Program-made: the position numbers and the translations under genes
Assembly: GCA_020853615.1 (NCBI GenBank)
Contig: JADYYO010000027.1
Coordinates: forward strand, 1 to 45,695
Length of the DNA stretch: 45,695 nt
From: Thermomicrobiales bacterium
Lineage (GTDB): Bacteria; Chloroflexota; Chloroflexia; Thermomicrobiales; UBA6265
Reading direction: 5' to 3'
The notes under the pieces: model-generated
Seen by the model: only the letters and a program-made list of their open reading frames with translations
Database searches by the model: none
Told to the model about the DNA's origin: nothing
In this document: piece by piece, positions 25,054-33,001 of the stretch
Layout of the letters: each line of letters starts with the position of its first letter
Position numbering within the stretch: position 1 is the stretch's first letter

Positions 25054-25218
25054 GTCTGGCCGCCAACCCACCCCGCTCGTCAGGGTTGCACCCGACGACC
25101 AAGGCTAGACTAGCGGCAGAGTTCCTGGTCAGGGGACGCCGGAATGGCGCGGCCCGAGGGGCCAGGGGGATGCGAAACGGACAAGGCGGGGCGCCATCCC
25201 GCCAGGAGGTTCTGAAGC

Positions 25219-26343
25219 GTGAGTTCCTATCAGTTCCCCGGTGGACCGGCGGTCAGCGACGAGCAGGTCGAGCGGTTTCTCAACACGAACGGCGGCGATC
25301 GCCGCGCGCTCCTCAAGCGGGCGGCAGCGCTCGGCCTGGCGATGCCGGCCCTCGGCGGCCTGCTCGGCAACGCGCAGGCGCAGGAGACGCCGGCCTCCGG
25401 CCATCAGATGGACATGGGCACGCCGCAGAGCGGCTACGTCGGCTCCAACCCGCAGAGCCCCGGCACGGGCTCCGAAAGCCCGGTGCCGATGCAGCCGTCG
25501 CCCTTCAAGCTCTACGACCCCTTCCTGAAGCCGGTCGAGCCGGGGCCGAAGCAGATCACACTGACGGCCATGGACGCCGCGCTGATGATCGCCAAGGACG
25601 TCCCCTACGCGGCCTGGACGTTCGACGGGACGGTGCCGGGGCCGATGCTGCGCGTGCGCGAGGGGGACAAGGTCGACTTCACGCTCAAGATCGACCCGAA
25701 TGCCACGACCTCCCACTCGCTCGACTTCCACTCGGCGCAGACGCCGCCCAACGTGAACTACAAGACGATCATGCCGGGCGAAGAGTTCTCCTGGAGCTTC
25801 ACGCCCAAGTACCCCGGCGCCTTCATGTATCACTGCGGCACCCCGCCGGTCCTCATGCACATCGGGACCGGGATGTACGGGGCAATGATCGTCGACCCGA
25901 AGGAGGGGTGGCCGCCGGCGCAGGAGATCGCCTTCATCCAGAGCGACTTCTACCTGAAGGACGGCGAGAACGGCGTCAAGGTGCCCGACTACACGAAGAT
26001 GCTGGGCAACGGCAACATGGATTACGTGGTCTTCAACGGCTACGCCAACCAGTACGTCGAGAACCCGATCAAGGTCAAGGTCGGGGAGCCGATCCGCATC
26101 TTCCTCGTCAACTGCGGACCGAACGCCTGGTCGACCTTCCACGTCGTCGGGGCGATCTTCGACGCGGGCTACCTCAACGCCAACCCGCAGAACAAGATGG
26201 TCGGGCTGCAGTCGATGGCGGTCGGCCCTGGCGACGGCATCTGCGTCGAGCTGACCCTCGAGGAGCCAGGGGAGTACCCGGCGGTCAACCACGCCTTCGG
26301 GCACGCCGCCCACGGCGCGGTCGCCATCCTGAAGGCCGAGTAG
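25219..26343 (+). CDS. nirK: Copper-containing nitrite reductase (NO-forming)
   Basis: NirK reduces nitrite to nitric oxide outside the cell membrane. Of 374 residues, 20-55 form a twin-arginine signal (GGDRRALLKRAAALGLAMPA). Two cupredoxin domains follow. The type 1 copper ligands are His166, Cys206, His214 and Met219. The type 2 ligands are His171, His205 and His358 (AVNH). The catalytic Asp169 and His308 are also present, so the enzyme should be active. The Cys-to-His spacing (8) is one shorter than in Alcaligenes-type enzymes. GTG 25219 follows AGGAGG. It heads a plus-strand cluster for copper, NO handling and heme. Confidence 0.95.
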   Translation: MSSYQFPGGPAVSDEQVERFLNTNGGDRRALLKRAAALGLAMPALGGLLGNAQAQETPASGHQMDMGTPQSGYVGSNPQSPGTGSESPVPMQPSPFKLYDPFLKPVEPGPKQITLTAMDAALMIAKDVPYAAWTFDGTVPGPMLRVREGDKVDFTLKIDPNATTSHSLDFHSAQTPPNVNYKTIMPGEEFSWSFTPKYPGAFMYHCGTPPVLMHIGTGMYGAMIVDPKEGWPPAQEIAFIQSDFYLKDGENGVKVPDYTKMLGNGNMDYVVFNGYANQYVENPIKVKVGEPIRIFLVNCGPNAWSTFHVVGAIFDAGYLNANPQNKMVGLQSMAVGPGDGICVELTLEEPGEYPAVNHAFGHAAHGAVAILKAE

Positions 26344-26428
26344 GACACTCGTCAGGACTCACGGGCGATGCGGCGTGGCCGCCGCATCGCCACCGGTGTC
26401 GATGGCCAGAGCCAGGGGTGATGACTTC

Positions 26429-27007
26429 ATGAGCGCCATTTCGCCCAGCGCCGACATGCGCTCAGCCCGCGATGAGCCGGCTGAGCGCGGCGCGGCGCAC
26501 CAGCAGGCGCGCGGCAACCGGCTGCCGCGAATCGCCGCGGTCGCCGGGCTCGTGCTGATCGGCGCCCTCCTCCTGGTCGGGTTCGGCTGGCGGAGCGTCG
26601 CGCGGCCGCCGGCGGTCCCGCCAGCGCCGGTCGTCGACACATCCGCCCCGGCGGGGGTTAGCGTCGGCGGCGGCATCGCCAAGCTCCCCTCGGAGCCGGT
26701 CGATGGGGTGCTCACGATGACGATTCCGCGCGGCGCGGCGGCCGATCAGGCGGCAGGCGGCCGCGGCTACGAGATGCCGGCCGTCATTTCCCTTAAAGTG
26801 GGCGACAGGATCGTCCTGCGCAACGACGACGACGCGCCGCACATGATCCTCTACGCCTTCCTGATGCCGGGGCAGACGGATGAGCGGGTCTTCACGGCGC
26901 CAGGCTCCGAGGTCTACAGCTCCGGCTGCGGCCTGCACGCGGCGGCGATCCTCAACTTCACGACGATCTTCGTCAGCGACGAGGGTGCGGCGGGGTCTTC
27001 GGTTTGA
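26429..27007 (+). CDS. Membrane-anchored cupredoxin-like protein
   Basis: The 192-residue protein has a basic cytoplasmic start, one membrane helix (RIAAVAGLVLIGALLLVGFG, 34-53), a Pro/Ala linker, and an external beta domain. Possible type 1 copper ligands are His138 (DDAPHMILYAF), Cys167 and His170 (SSGCGLHAAAI). The usual axial Met is not seen at the expected place, so a high-potential site with Leu/Ile axial, or another metal, is possible. ATG 26429 gives the cleanest N-terminus. Directly behind nirK, it is a plausible electron donor to nitrite reductase; that role is inferred. Confidence 0.7.
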   Translation: MSAISPSADMRSARDEPAERGAAHQQARGNRLPRIAAVAGLVLIGALLLVGFGWRSVARPPAVPPAPVVDTSAPAGVSVGGGIAKLPSEPVDGVLTMTIPRGAAADQAAGGRGYEMPAVISLKVGDRIVLRNDDDAPHMILYAFLMPGQTDERVFTAPGSEVYSSGCGLHAAAILNFTTIFVSDEGAAGSSV

Positions 27008-27044
27008 GGCAGTGGCGCTGGATGCGAGGAGAGGAGGAAATCTG

Positions 27045-27395
27045 GTGAATTCGGGCGAGGCGGTCAGGCGGTTCGACCTGGAGGCGGAGATCGCGCGCTT
27101 TCCGCCCGATGGGCCGAGCGGACGGCGCGCGGAGATCCTGCTCAAGGAGCCGCGCCTGCGCGTCGTGCTCGTCACGATGCGCGCCGGCACTGAGCTGCAG
27201 GAGCACTCCGCGCCGGGGCCGATCACGATCCAGCCGCTCAGCGGCCGCTTCGCCTTCATCGCCGGCGAGCGCGAGCAGGAGATCGCGGCGGGGACGCTGG
27301 TCAGCGTCGATGGCGGGGTGCGGCACACGGTGCGCGCCCTCGGCGACGGCGCCTTCCTCCTCACCATCGCCTGGTCCGGGAGCGAGGCGCGCTGA
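27045..27395 (+). CDS. Small cupin protein
   Basis: The 116-residue protein is a single cupin fold: RLRVVLVTMRAGTELQEHSA, then GPITIQPLSGRFAFIAGERE and GTLVSVDGGVRHTVRALGDG. This matches the 'AGTxLxEHxAPGPITIQ' type of cupin often found beside NO/nitrite genes. Retained His residues at EHSA and RHTV could bind one metal ion. The start is GTG 27045, seven bases after GAGGAGGAA. It is part of the nirK cluster and may act as a sensor or scavenger; no direct evidence. Confidence 0.8.
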   Translation: MNSGEAVRRFDLEAEIARFPPDGPSGRRAEILLKEPRLRVVLVTMRAGTELQEHSAPGPITIQPLSGRFAFIAGEREQEIAAGTLVSVDGGVRHTVRALGDGAFLLTIAWSGSEAR

Positions 27396-27428
27396 GGTGA
27401 CGGCGCTAACCTTCCCGGGCGCGAGCTG

Positions 27429-27902
27429 ATGGATCCCCTCAGCTCGGTGATGTTGCGGGCGTCGCTCGTCTGGCTGCTGAGCGGGGTGACTATCGGCGCT
27501 CTGATGCTGACGGACCGCGCGCTGCCGGGGCAGTGGGTGCTCTGGCTGATGCCCAGCCACGCGCACATGCTCTTCGTCGGCTGGTTTCTCCAGTTCGTGC
27601 TGGGCGTCGCCTACTGGCTGCTGCCGCGCAAGCGGACGCCGGAGCAGCCGCTCGGCTACCAGGAACGAGCCGCCGCCATCGCGGCAGGGTCGCTCAACCT
27701 CGGCCTCCTCCTGCGGGTGATCGCGGAGCCGGCCGAACGGGGCGGGTTCGCCAGCAGTCTGACGCTGGGCCTGCTCGTCGCCTCGGCACTGCTGCAACTG
27801 GGCGCGGTGCTCGTCTTCGTCACGCAGCTCTGGCCGCGTGTCGGGCCGCGGCCCATTCGGAAAAAGGATGAGCAGCCGGCGGTGCGCGCCGGCGCGAAAT
27901 GA
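27429..27902 (+). CDS. Four-helix heme-copper-oxidase-like membrane protein
   Basis: The 157-residue membrane protein has four helices. Helix 2 carries MPSHAHMLFVGWFLQFVLGV then AYWLLPR. The His-x-His and the 'GVAYWLLPR' turn resemble one quarter of heme-copper oxidase or NO-reductase subunit I. At this size it cannot hold a full oxidase core. It may bind a single heme or serve as a subunit for the longer related protein at 30897. A basic tail (RKKDEQPAVRAGAK) faces the cytoplasm. Co-directional with nirK genes and 34 bases after the cupin. Confidence 0.6.
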   Translation: MDPLSSVMLRASLVWLLSGVTIGALMLTDRALPGQWVLWLMPSHAHMLFVGWFLQFVLGVAYWLLPRKRTPEQPLGYQERAAAIAAGSLNLGLLLRVIAEPAERGGFASSLTLGLLVASALLQLGAVLVFVTQLWPRVGPRPIRKKDEQPAVRAGAK

Positions 27903-27916
27903 AAGGAGACGGCATC

Positions 27917-28156
27917 ATGGCCGTGAACGAGACGCAAGAGAAGAACGACGCCCCGGCCATCGAGGCGATGCTGATCCGCGACCTGGTCGAGGCCTACCCG
28001 GAGACGATGGAAGTTCTCGGGCCGCTCGGCATCGACCTCTGCTGCGGCGGCGGACACCCGCTGGGCGAGGCGCTCGATCTGCACGGCTTCGACCGCGCCC
28101 AGATCCTGCCGCAGGTGGCGCGCGTGGTCGAGGCGTCATCCGCGTCAGAGCGCTGA
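27917..28156 (+). CDS. DUF542/ScdA N-terminal-domain protein
   Basis: The 79-residue protein contains IRDLVEAYPETMEVLGPLGI then DLCCGGGHPLGEAL, the N-terminal domain found in ScdA/RIC iron-sulfur repair proteins. It is truncated to that one domain; the C-terminal hemerythrin part is absent. The Cys-Cys pair is conserved. ATG 27917 follows AAAGGAG. In this cluster it would suit repair of nitric-oxide-damaged Fe-S centres. This is family knowledge plus context, not proof. Confidence 0.85.
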   Translation: MAVNETQEKNDAPAIEAMLIRDLVEAYPETMEVLGPLGIDLCCGGGHPLGEALDLHGFDRAQILPQVARVVEASSASER

Positions 28157-28239
28157 ACGACCGCCGGGCGGTGTGACGGTCAGGGTGAGCCCGCCGCCGC
28201 GCCGCCCGGCCCTCAGAGAGACCGTGAGATAGGCGAATC

Positions 28240-29367
28240 ATGATGAGCGAGGCAACCAGCGTTCGACCGGCAGCCGCCCGCGCCGATTTCAGCCGGCAGC
28301 CCTTCGTGCTCGCCTGGGAATTGACGCGCGCGTGCAACCTCGCCTGCGTCCACTGCCGGGCCGAGGCCCAGCTCCACCGCGACCCGCGCGAGCTCTCGAC
28401 TGCCGAGGCGTTCGCCGTCATCGACGATATTGCCCGGTTCGAGATCCCGCCGACCCTCATCCTGACGGGCGGCGACCCGATGCGGCGCGGCGACCTGATC
28501 GACTTGATCGCGCACGCGACCGAGCGCGGCGTGCGCTGCACGCTGACCCCGGCGGGCACGCCATTGGCCAGCCGGCGCAAGCTCGCTGCCGCCCGCGATG
28601 CCGGGCTGCGGCGCATCGCCATCAGCCTCGACGGCTCGACCGCCGAGCGCCACGATGCCTTCCGCCGCGTGCGCGGCTCGTTCGACTGGACGATCGCCAT
28701 CGCCGCGTCGGCCCGCGCGCTGGGCGTGCCGCTGCAGATCCACACGACGCTCTGCAAACGGACGCGCGACGACCTGCCGGCCATCGCCGACCTCGCCGAC
28801 CAGTTGGGCGCCATCGTCTGGGCCGTCTTCTGCCTCGTTCCCACGGGACGCGCCCTGACCAGCGACGAGATCGACGCCGAGACGTACGAATCGACCTTCG
28901 CCTGGCTCGCGCAACGCGGCGAGACGGCGAACTGGTCGCTGAAGCTGACCGAGGGGTACCACTACCGGCGCTTCCTTGCCCAGCAGGGGCGAGACCCGCT
29001 GCAGAAGACGGGTCCCGCCCCGGCCGACAGCGTCGGCCGCGCCCCGGGCGCGGTCAATGCCGGCAACGGCTTCTGCTTCATCTCGCACACCGGCGAGGTC
29101 TGCCCGAGCGGCTTCCTGCCGGTCGTGACCGGCAACGTGCGGCGCGACTCGGTCGTCGACCTCTACCGCGACCACCCCGTCTTCCGCGAGCTACGCGATC
29201 CGCACCTGCTGAAGGGGAAGTGCGGCAGTTGCGCCTACAAGCGGCTCTGCGGCGGGTCGCGCTCCCGCGCTTACGTCCATGCCGGCGACTACCTCGAAGC
29301 CGACCCCGCCTGCGCCTATATCCCCCCCGGATTTGCCCCCGGTCACGCGGAAAGCCCTCGGCCATGA
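28240..29367 (+). CDS. Radical SAM/SPASM protein (heme-associated type)
   Basis: The 375-residue radical SAM enzyme has the cluster motif CNLACVHC (Cys32, 36, 39). The SAM-binding region contains LTGGDPMRRGDLIDLIAHAT, and the C-terminal SPASM-like part has Cys residues (CPSGFLPV, GKCGSCAYKRLCGGSRSRAY). Its features fit the TIGR04053 group, related to AhbD/NirJ-like heme enzymes and commonly beside protoporphyrinogen oxidase genes. Here its stop codon overlaps the hemY start by four bases (ATGA). A late heme or heme-d1-type step is likely, with substrate unproven. Confidence 0.85.
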   Translation: MMSEATSVRPAAARADFSRQPFVLAWELTRACNLACVHCRAEAQLHRDPRELSTAEAFAVIDDIARFEIPPTLILTGGDPMRRGDLIDLIAHATERGVRCTLTPAGTPLASRRKLAAARDAGLRRIAISLDGSTAERHDAFRRVRGSFDWTIAIAASARALGVPLQIHTTLCKRTRDDLPAIADLADQLGAIVWAVFCLVPTGRALTSDEIDAETYESTFAWLAQRGETANWSLKLTEGYHYRRFLAQQGRDPLQKTGPAPADSVGRAPGAVNAGNGFCFISHTGEVCPSGFLPVVTGNVRRDSVVDLYRDHPVFRELRDPHLLKGKCGSCAYKRLCGGSRSRAYVHAGDYLEADPACAYIPPGFAPGHAESPRP

Positions 29368-30854
29368 GCGCCACCACTGTTTCGCCGGCCATCGTCGACC
29401 ATCCGCGCGACCGCGCTGCCGGCCCTCGCCCGCGCGTCGTCGTCATCGGCGGCGGCATCGCCGGGCTGGCAGCCGCCTATCGCCTGACGCGGCAGCGCCC
29501 CGACGCCGACATCCTCCTCCTCGAGCGGGAGCCGCGGATCGGCGGCAAGATCGTCACCGAGCAGCGCGACGGCTTCGTAGTCGAGGGCGGCCCGGAGGCG
29601 CTCCTCGCCTCCAAGCCGCGCCTGCTGGAGCTCTGCCACGAGCTGGGCCTCGGCGAGCGGCTGATCGGCACCAACCCTGCCGCGCGGCGGACCTTCATCC
29701 GGCGCAAGGGCCGGCTGCAGCCGCTGCCGGAGGGGCTGAGCGGGATGGTCCCGACCCGGCTCCGGCCGATCGCCCTCTCGCCGCTCATCTCCCCCCTCGG
29801 CAAGCTGCGCATGGGGCTCGATCTCGTGCTGCCGGCAGCACGGGGCGATGGCGATGAGCCGCTTGCCGGCTTCGTCGAGCGCCGTCTCGGCCGCGAGGCG
29901 TACCGCTGGCTAGTCGATCCGCTCGTCGGCGGCATCTACGCGGGGGACGGGCGCCGGCTCAGTCTGGCAGCGACTGCGCCTCACCTGCGACAAATGGAGC
30001 GCGAGCATGGCGGCCTGATCCGGGGCGCGCTCGCGGCCAAACGCCGCGCCGCCGCATCCCCTGCCCCTCCCCCGGCCTCCCCCTTCCAGGCTCCGCGCGG
30101 TGGCCTGGGCGAGATCGTCGCCAGCCTGCGCGAGCGGCTGGCCGCCGCCGGAGTCGAAATCGAGACGGGGGTCGCCGCGACCGCGCTGCGCGAGCGCGAC
30201 GACGGCTTCGAGGTTGCCTGCTCGCGGGGCGATGCGATCGCCGCGGACGCGGTGATCTGCGCGACGCCCGCGTTCGTGACAGCCGAGCTACTGGCAGGGA
30301 TCGACGCCGAGATCGCAAGCTCACTGCGCGCCATCCCGTACGCCTCCGTGGCGACGGTCGTGCTCGCCTACCCGGAGCAGGCGATTCCGCAGCCGATCGC
30401 CGGCAGCGGCTACCTCGTCCCGCGCGCCGAGGGTGGCCCGGTCAACGCCTGCACCTGGGTCTCGGCCAAGTGGCCCGAGCGCGCCCCCGAGGGATTCGCG
30501 CTGATCCGCGTCTCGCTCGGCGGCGCCGGGCGGGAGGCGATGCTCGCGGCGAGCGACGAGCAGCTCATCGCCATGGCGCGGGAGGAGGTGCGAACGATCG
30601 CGGGGATCGCGGCCGCCCCGGCCCTCGCGCGCCTCTTCCGCTGGCCCCAGGCCCTGCCGCAGTACGAACTGGGGCACCTGGAGCGGGTCGCGGCCATCGA
30701 GGCGCGAATGAATGACCGCTACCCCGGGTTGGCGCTGGCGGGGAGCGCCTACCGCGGGGCCGGCCTGGCCGACTGCGCGCGCTCCGGCGAGGAGGCGGCC
30801 GACCGTGTCGAGGCCTTCCTCGCCACCCGAGCCGCGGAAGGAGCTCGGCAATGA
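29364..30854 (+). CDS. hemY: Protoporphyrinogen/coproporphyrinogen oxidase (HemY type)
   Basis: The 496-residue FAD enzyme oxidises protoporphyrinogen IX or coproporphyrinogen III. The dinucleotide-binding motif VVVIGGGIAGLAAAYRL (25-41) is followed by EREPRIGGKIVTEQRDGFVV then EGGPEALL, a family hallmark. The C-terminal GSAYRGAGLADCARSGEEAA completes the flavin site. The ATG at 29364 overlaps the upstream radical SAM gene (ATGA), so expression is coupled. An unusual Ala/Pro stretch (RRAAASPAPPPASPFQAP) sits near residue 230. Whether it works in the protoporphyrin or coproporphyrin route cannot be told here. Confidence 0.9.
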   Translation: MSATTVSPAIVDHPRDRAAGPRPRVVVIGGGIAGLAAAYRLTRQRPDADILLLEREPRIGGKIVTEQRDGFVVEGGPEALLASKPRLLELCHELGLGERLIGTNPAARRTFIRRKGRLQPLPEGLSGMVPTRLRPIALSPLISPLGKLRMGLDLVLPAARGDGDEPLAGFVERRLGREAYRWLVDPLVGGIYAGDGRRLSLAATAPHLRQMEREHGGLIRGALAAKRRAAASPAPPPASPFQAPRGGLGEIVASLRERLAAAGVEIETGVAATALRERDDGFEVACSRGDAIAADAVICATPAFVTAELLAGIDAEIASSLRAIPYASVATVVLAYPEQAIPQPIAGSGYLVPRAEGGPVNACTWVSAKWPERAPEGFALIRVSLGGAGREAMLAASDEQLIAMAREEVRTIAGIAAAPALARLFRWPQALPQYELGHLERVAAIEARMNDRYPGLALAGSAYRGAGLADCARSGEEAADRVEAFLATRAAEGARQ

Positions 30855-30896
30855 CATTGCCGGCCGGCGCTTCGGGCCGGCACAAGGAGTAACCCC

Positions 30897-32150
30897 ATGG
30901 GACGCTATCTGGTCCCCGCCACGATGGCGCTGTCGATGCTCGCCTTCGCCGTGGCGGCGCTGGCGACGGGGATGACACCGTATCAGCCGGGCTGGTGGCG
31001 CGGCGCGGTCGCCCTCGCCATCCTCGGCGGCATCACCCCGATGATCTACGCCGTCAACATTCGCATCCTGCCCGTCTTCGCCCGGCGCAACTGGCCGAGC
31101 CTCCCCTGGCTGCGCGCGCAGATGGGCGCGGCCATCGCCGGCGCGTGGCTCATCCTCGCCGGCGTCGTCGCGCGGCAGGATGCCATCGTCAGCGCCGGAA
31201 ACGCGCTGTCGCTTGCTGGCGGCCTCCTCTTCATCGCCAACCTCTGGCGCCTCTTCCGGCAGCCGGTGAAACTGCCCGCCCCGCCGCTCCCCTATCCGGA
31301 GCAGGCGGAGGCTGACCGCGTCGGGGTCCGCTTCATGCGCCTCTCGGCGCTCTACCTCGTGCTCGGCCTAGGCATCGGGGTCGCGCTGGCCCTCTGGCGG
31401 CCGGCCATGGGCCGCTGGGATCTCGTCTGGGCGCACACCCTGCTCGTCGGCTTCTTCCTCTCGATGGTCTCCGGGGTCTGCTACCACGTCCTGACCCGCT
31501 GGACAACGGCGCGCTGGAAGGCGATCTGGCCGCTCCGTCTCCACTTCTGGCTGGTGGCGCTGGGGCTGCCGCTGATGCTCCTGGCGCTGGCGACCGGGGA
31601 GAGCCTCCTCTTCGCCATCGCGGGGCCGCTGCAGGCGGCCGCCGTCGGGCTCTTCCTCCTCAACATCGCCCCGCTCGTGCCCGCGCTGCCGGGCCTGACG
31701 CGGCCGGCGCTTATCGGCGCGATGCTGATGCTGCTGACGGGGATCACCCTCGGGGCGCTCTTTGCCATCGACCCCGCGCTCGGGGCGCGGCTGCGCCTGA
31801 CCCACGCCGAGATCAACCTCTTCGGCTGGACCGGCCTCCTCGTCTGCGGCGTCGGCTACTATCTGGCGCCCCGCTTCGCCGGGCGGCCGCTGCGCTGGCC
31901 GCGGCTGGCGCCGCTGCAGCTCTGGATGCTGGCAGCGGGGATCATGCTTGGTGTGGTGGCCCTCGTCTGGCGCGTCTACGCCGGCGGCCCGGCCGCGCTC
32001 GTCCTCGCGGCGCAGATCCTGGTGGCCGCCAGCTACCTCCTCTTCGGCATCCTGGTCGCACTCACCTTCTTCGCCCGTCGGAAGCAAGTCGGAACGGTCG
32101 CGTCTCTCCAGCTTGGGACGCGGCCGACGGTCAGAGCAGGACAGCGGTAG
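30897..32150 (+). CDS. Multi-pass heme-copper-oxidase/NnrS-like membrane protein
   Basis: The 417-residue protein has about 12 membrane helices. His-containing helices WAHTLLVGFFLSMVSGVCYH and LTHAEINLFGWTGLLVCGVG, then YYLAP, recall subunit I of NO reductase/heme-copper oxidases and NnrS-type proteins. The full set of six metal-binding His is not evident. Start ATG 30897 follows AAGGAG. It ends the nirK-heme cluster. The final ~15 residues and the TAG stop run into a GTAGGGGCGACG-family repeat, so the C-terminus may have been altered by that element. NO handling is the likely role by context. Confidence 0.7.
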   Translation: MGRYLVPATMALSMLAFAVAALATGMTPYQPGWWRGAVALAILGGITPMIYAVNIRILPVFARRNWPSLPWLRAQMGAAIAGAWLILAGVVARQDAIVSAGNALSLAGGLLFIANLWRLFRQPVKLPAPPLPYPEQAEADRVGVRFMRLSALYLVLGLGIGVALALWRPAMGRWDLVWAHTLLVGFFLSMVSGVCYHVLTRWTTARWKAIWPLRLHFWLVALGLPLMLLALATGESLLFAIAGPLQAAAVGLFLLNIAPLVPALPGLTRPALIGAMLMLLTGITLGALFAIDPALGARLRLTHAEINLFGWTGLLVCGVGYYLAPRFAGRPLRWPRLAPLQLWMLAAGIMLGVVALVWRVYAGGPAALVLAAQILVAASYLLFGILVALTFFARRKQVGTVASLQLGTRPTVRAGQR

Positions 32151-32185
32151 GGCGACGCCCGCGGACCGCGCTTCGGCCCGCCAGT

Positions 32186-32305
32186 TGTAGGGGCGACGCC
32201 CGCGTCGCCCGCCGCCTCGGTGCGAACGTTTCGGGTTTGACGAGGCGTTGCCAGACGCGAACGGATCTGGATGGCAACCCGGGCGATGCAGGCATCACCC
32301 TTACA
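32186..32305. repeat. MITE-like element, GTAGGGGCGACG family
   Basis: The left arm (32186-32210) TGTAGGGGCGACGCCCGCG then TCGCCC pairs with the right arm (32281-32305) GGGCGATGCAGGCATCACCC then TTACA, an imperfect inverse complement. The core is about 70 bases. A partial extra left arm (GTAGGGCGACGCCCGCG) lies at 32147-32163 and supplies the stop codon of the upstream membrane protein. Confidence 0.7.
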
Positions 32306-32331
32306 GCCCAAAATCGCGCGATGAAGCGCAC

Positions 32332-32775
32332 TCACCCCCGCGCTGCCCGCCGCCACTCGGGAAGCGCCCCCGCTGGCGTCTCCTGATAGTCGGGCAACTC
32401 GGCCAGCGCCCGCTCCGCGCCGCCCGGGTTGTAGAGGGCGATCAGCCGCATCGGCTCCCAGCCAGTGTTGAGCGTCGAGTGGAAGGCCCCGGCCGGGATG
32501 TAGAGGACGTCGCCGGCGCGGAAGGGGAAGGGCTCGCCGTCGTCCACGACCTGCTCGCCCTCGCCGGAGAGGACGTAGAGGACCTCCTCGGCGTCCGGGT
32601 GGTTGTGGCGGCTGTGCCCCTGGCCAGGGAGGACCAGCACCTCGCCGAAGGTCAGCCGCGCGCCGGGCGTCGTCGCCGGCGAGACCAGCCACTTGGTCGC
32701 GCCCCAGTCGAAGGTGTGCGTCGGCAGTGACGCCCGGTCGATCGGCCCGATCCCCGCGTCAGACTTCGCCGTCAT
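32332..32775 (-). CDS. Cupin-domain protein
   Basis: The 147-residue single cupin has the full metal motif GQGHSRHNHPDAEEVLYVLSG (first His-His-Glu block) and PAGAFHSTLNTGWEP (second His block). It is thus a likely metalloenzyme or small-molecule binding protein in the cytoplasm. ATG 32775 follows GAGGAGG; the longer frame to 32922 runs into the GTGTCATCCTGAG repeat and is rejected. It is oriented against the nirK cluster and separated from it by a repeat. Substrate unknown. Confidence 0.85.
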   Translation of the reverse strand: MTAKSDAGIGPIDRASLPTHTFDWGATKWLVSPATTPGARLTFGEVLVLPGQGHSRHNHPDAEEVLYVLSGEGEQVVDDGEPFPFRAGDVLYIPAGAFHSTLNTGWEPMRLIALYNPGGAERALAELPDYQETPAGALPEWRRAARG

Positions 32776-32892
32776 CGCGCTCCTCCTCTCGCTACATCGA
32801 TGCCACGCCGGTGTTTGCGGCAAGGGTATCGCGAGACGGGCCGTCGTGGGCAAGCAGCCGAGTGCTGCTGTTGGCCCGAGGCCACGCGTCAA

Positions 32893-32987
32893 CCTCGTGT
32901 CATGCTGAACGAAGTGAAGCATCTCGGCTCAGGGAAAGCGCATTTCCGCGGGGTCGAGATCCTTCGCACGCTCAGGATGACACGAGG
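32893..32987. repeat. Palindromic element, GTGTCATCCTGAG family, copy 4
   Basis: The arms CCTCGTGTCATGCTGAACG and CGCTCAGGATGACACGAGG are exact at their outer ends. Inner parts AGCATCTCGGCTC and TCGAGATCCTTCG match the other copies. It sits between the cupin gene and the cytochrome gene. Confidence 0.85.
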
Positions 32988-33001
32988 GCCGCGAGGCGCC
33001 T

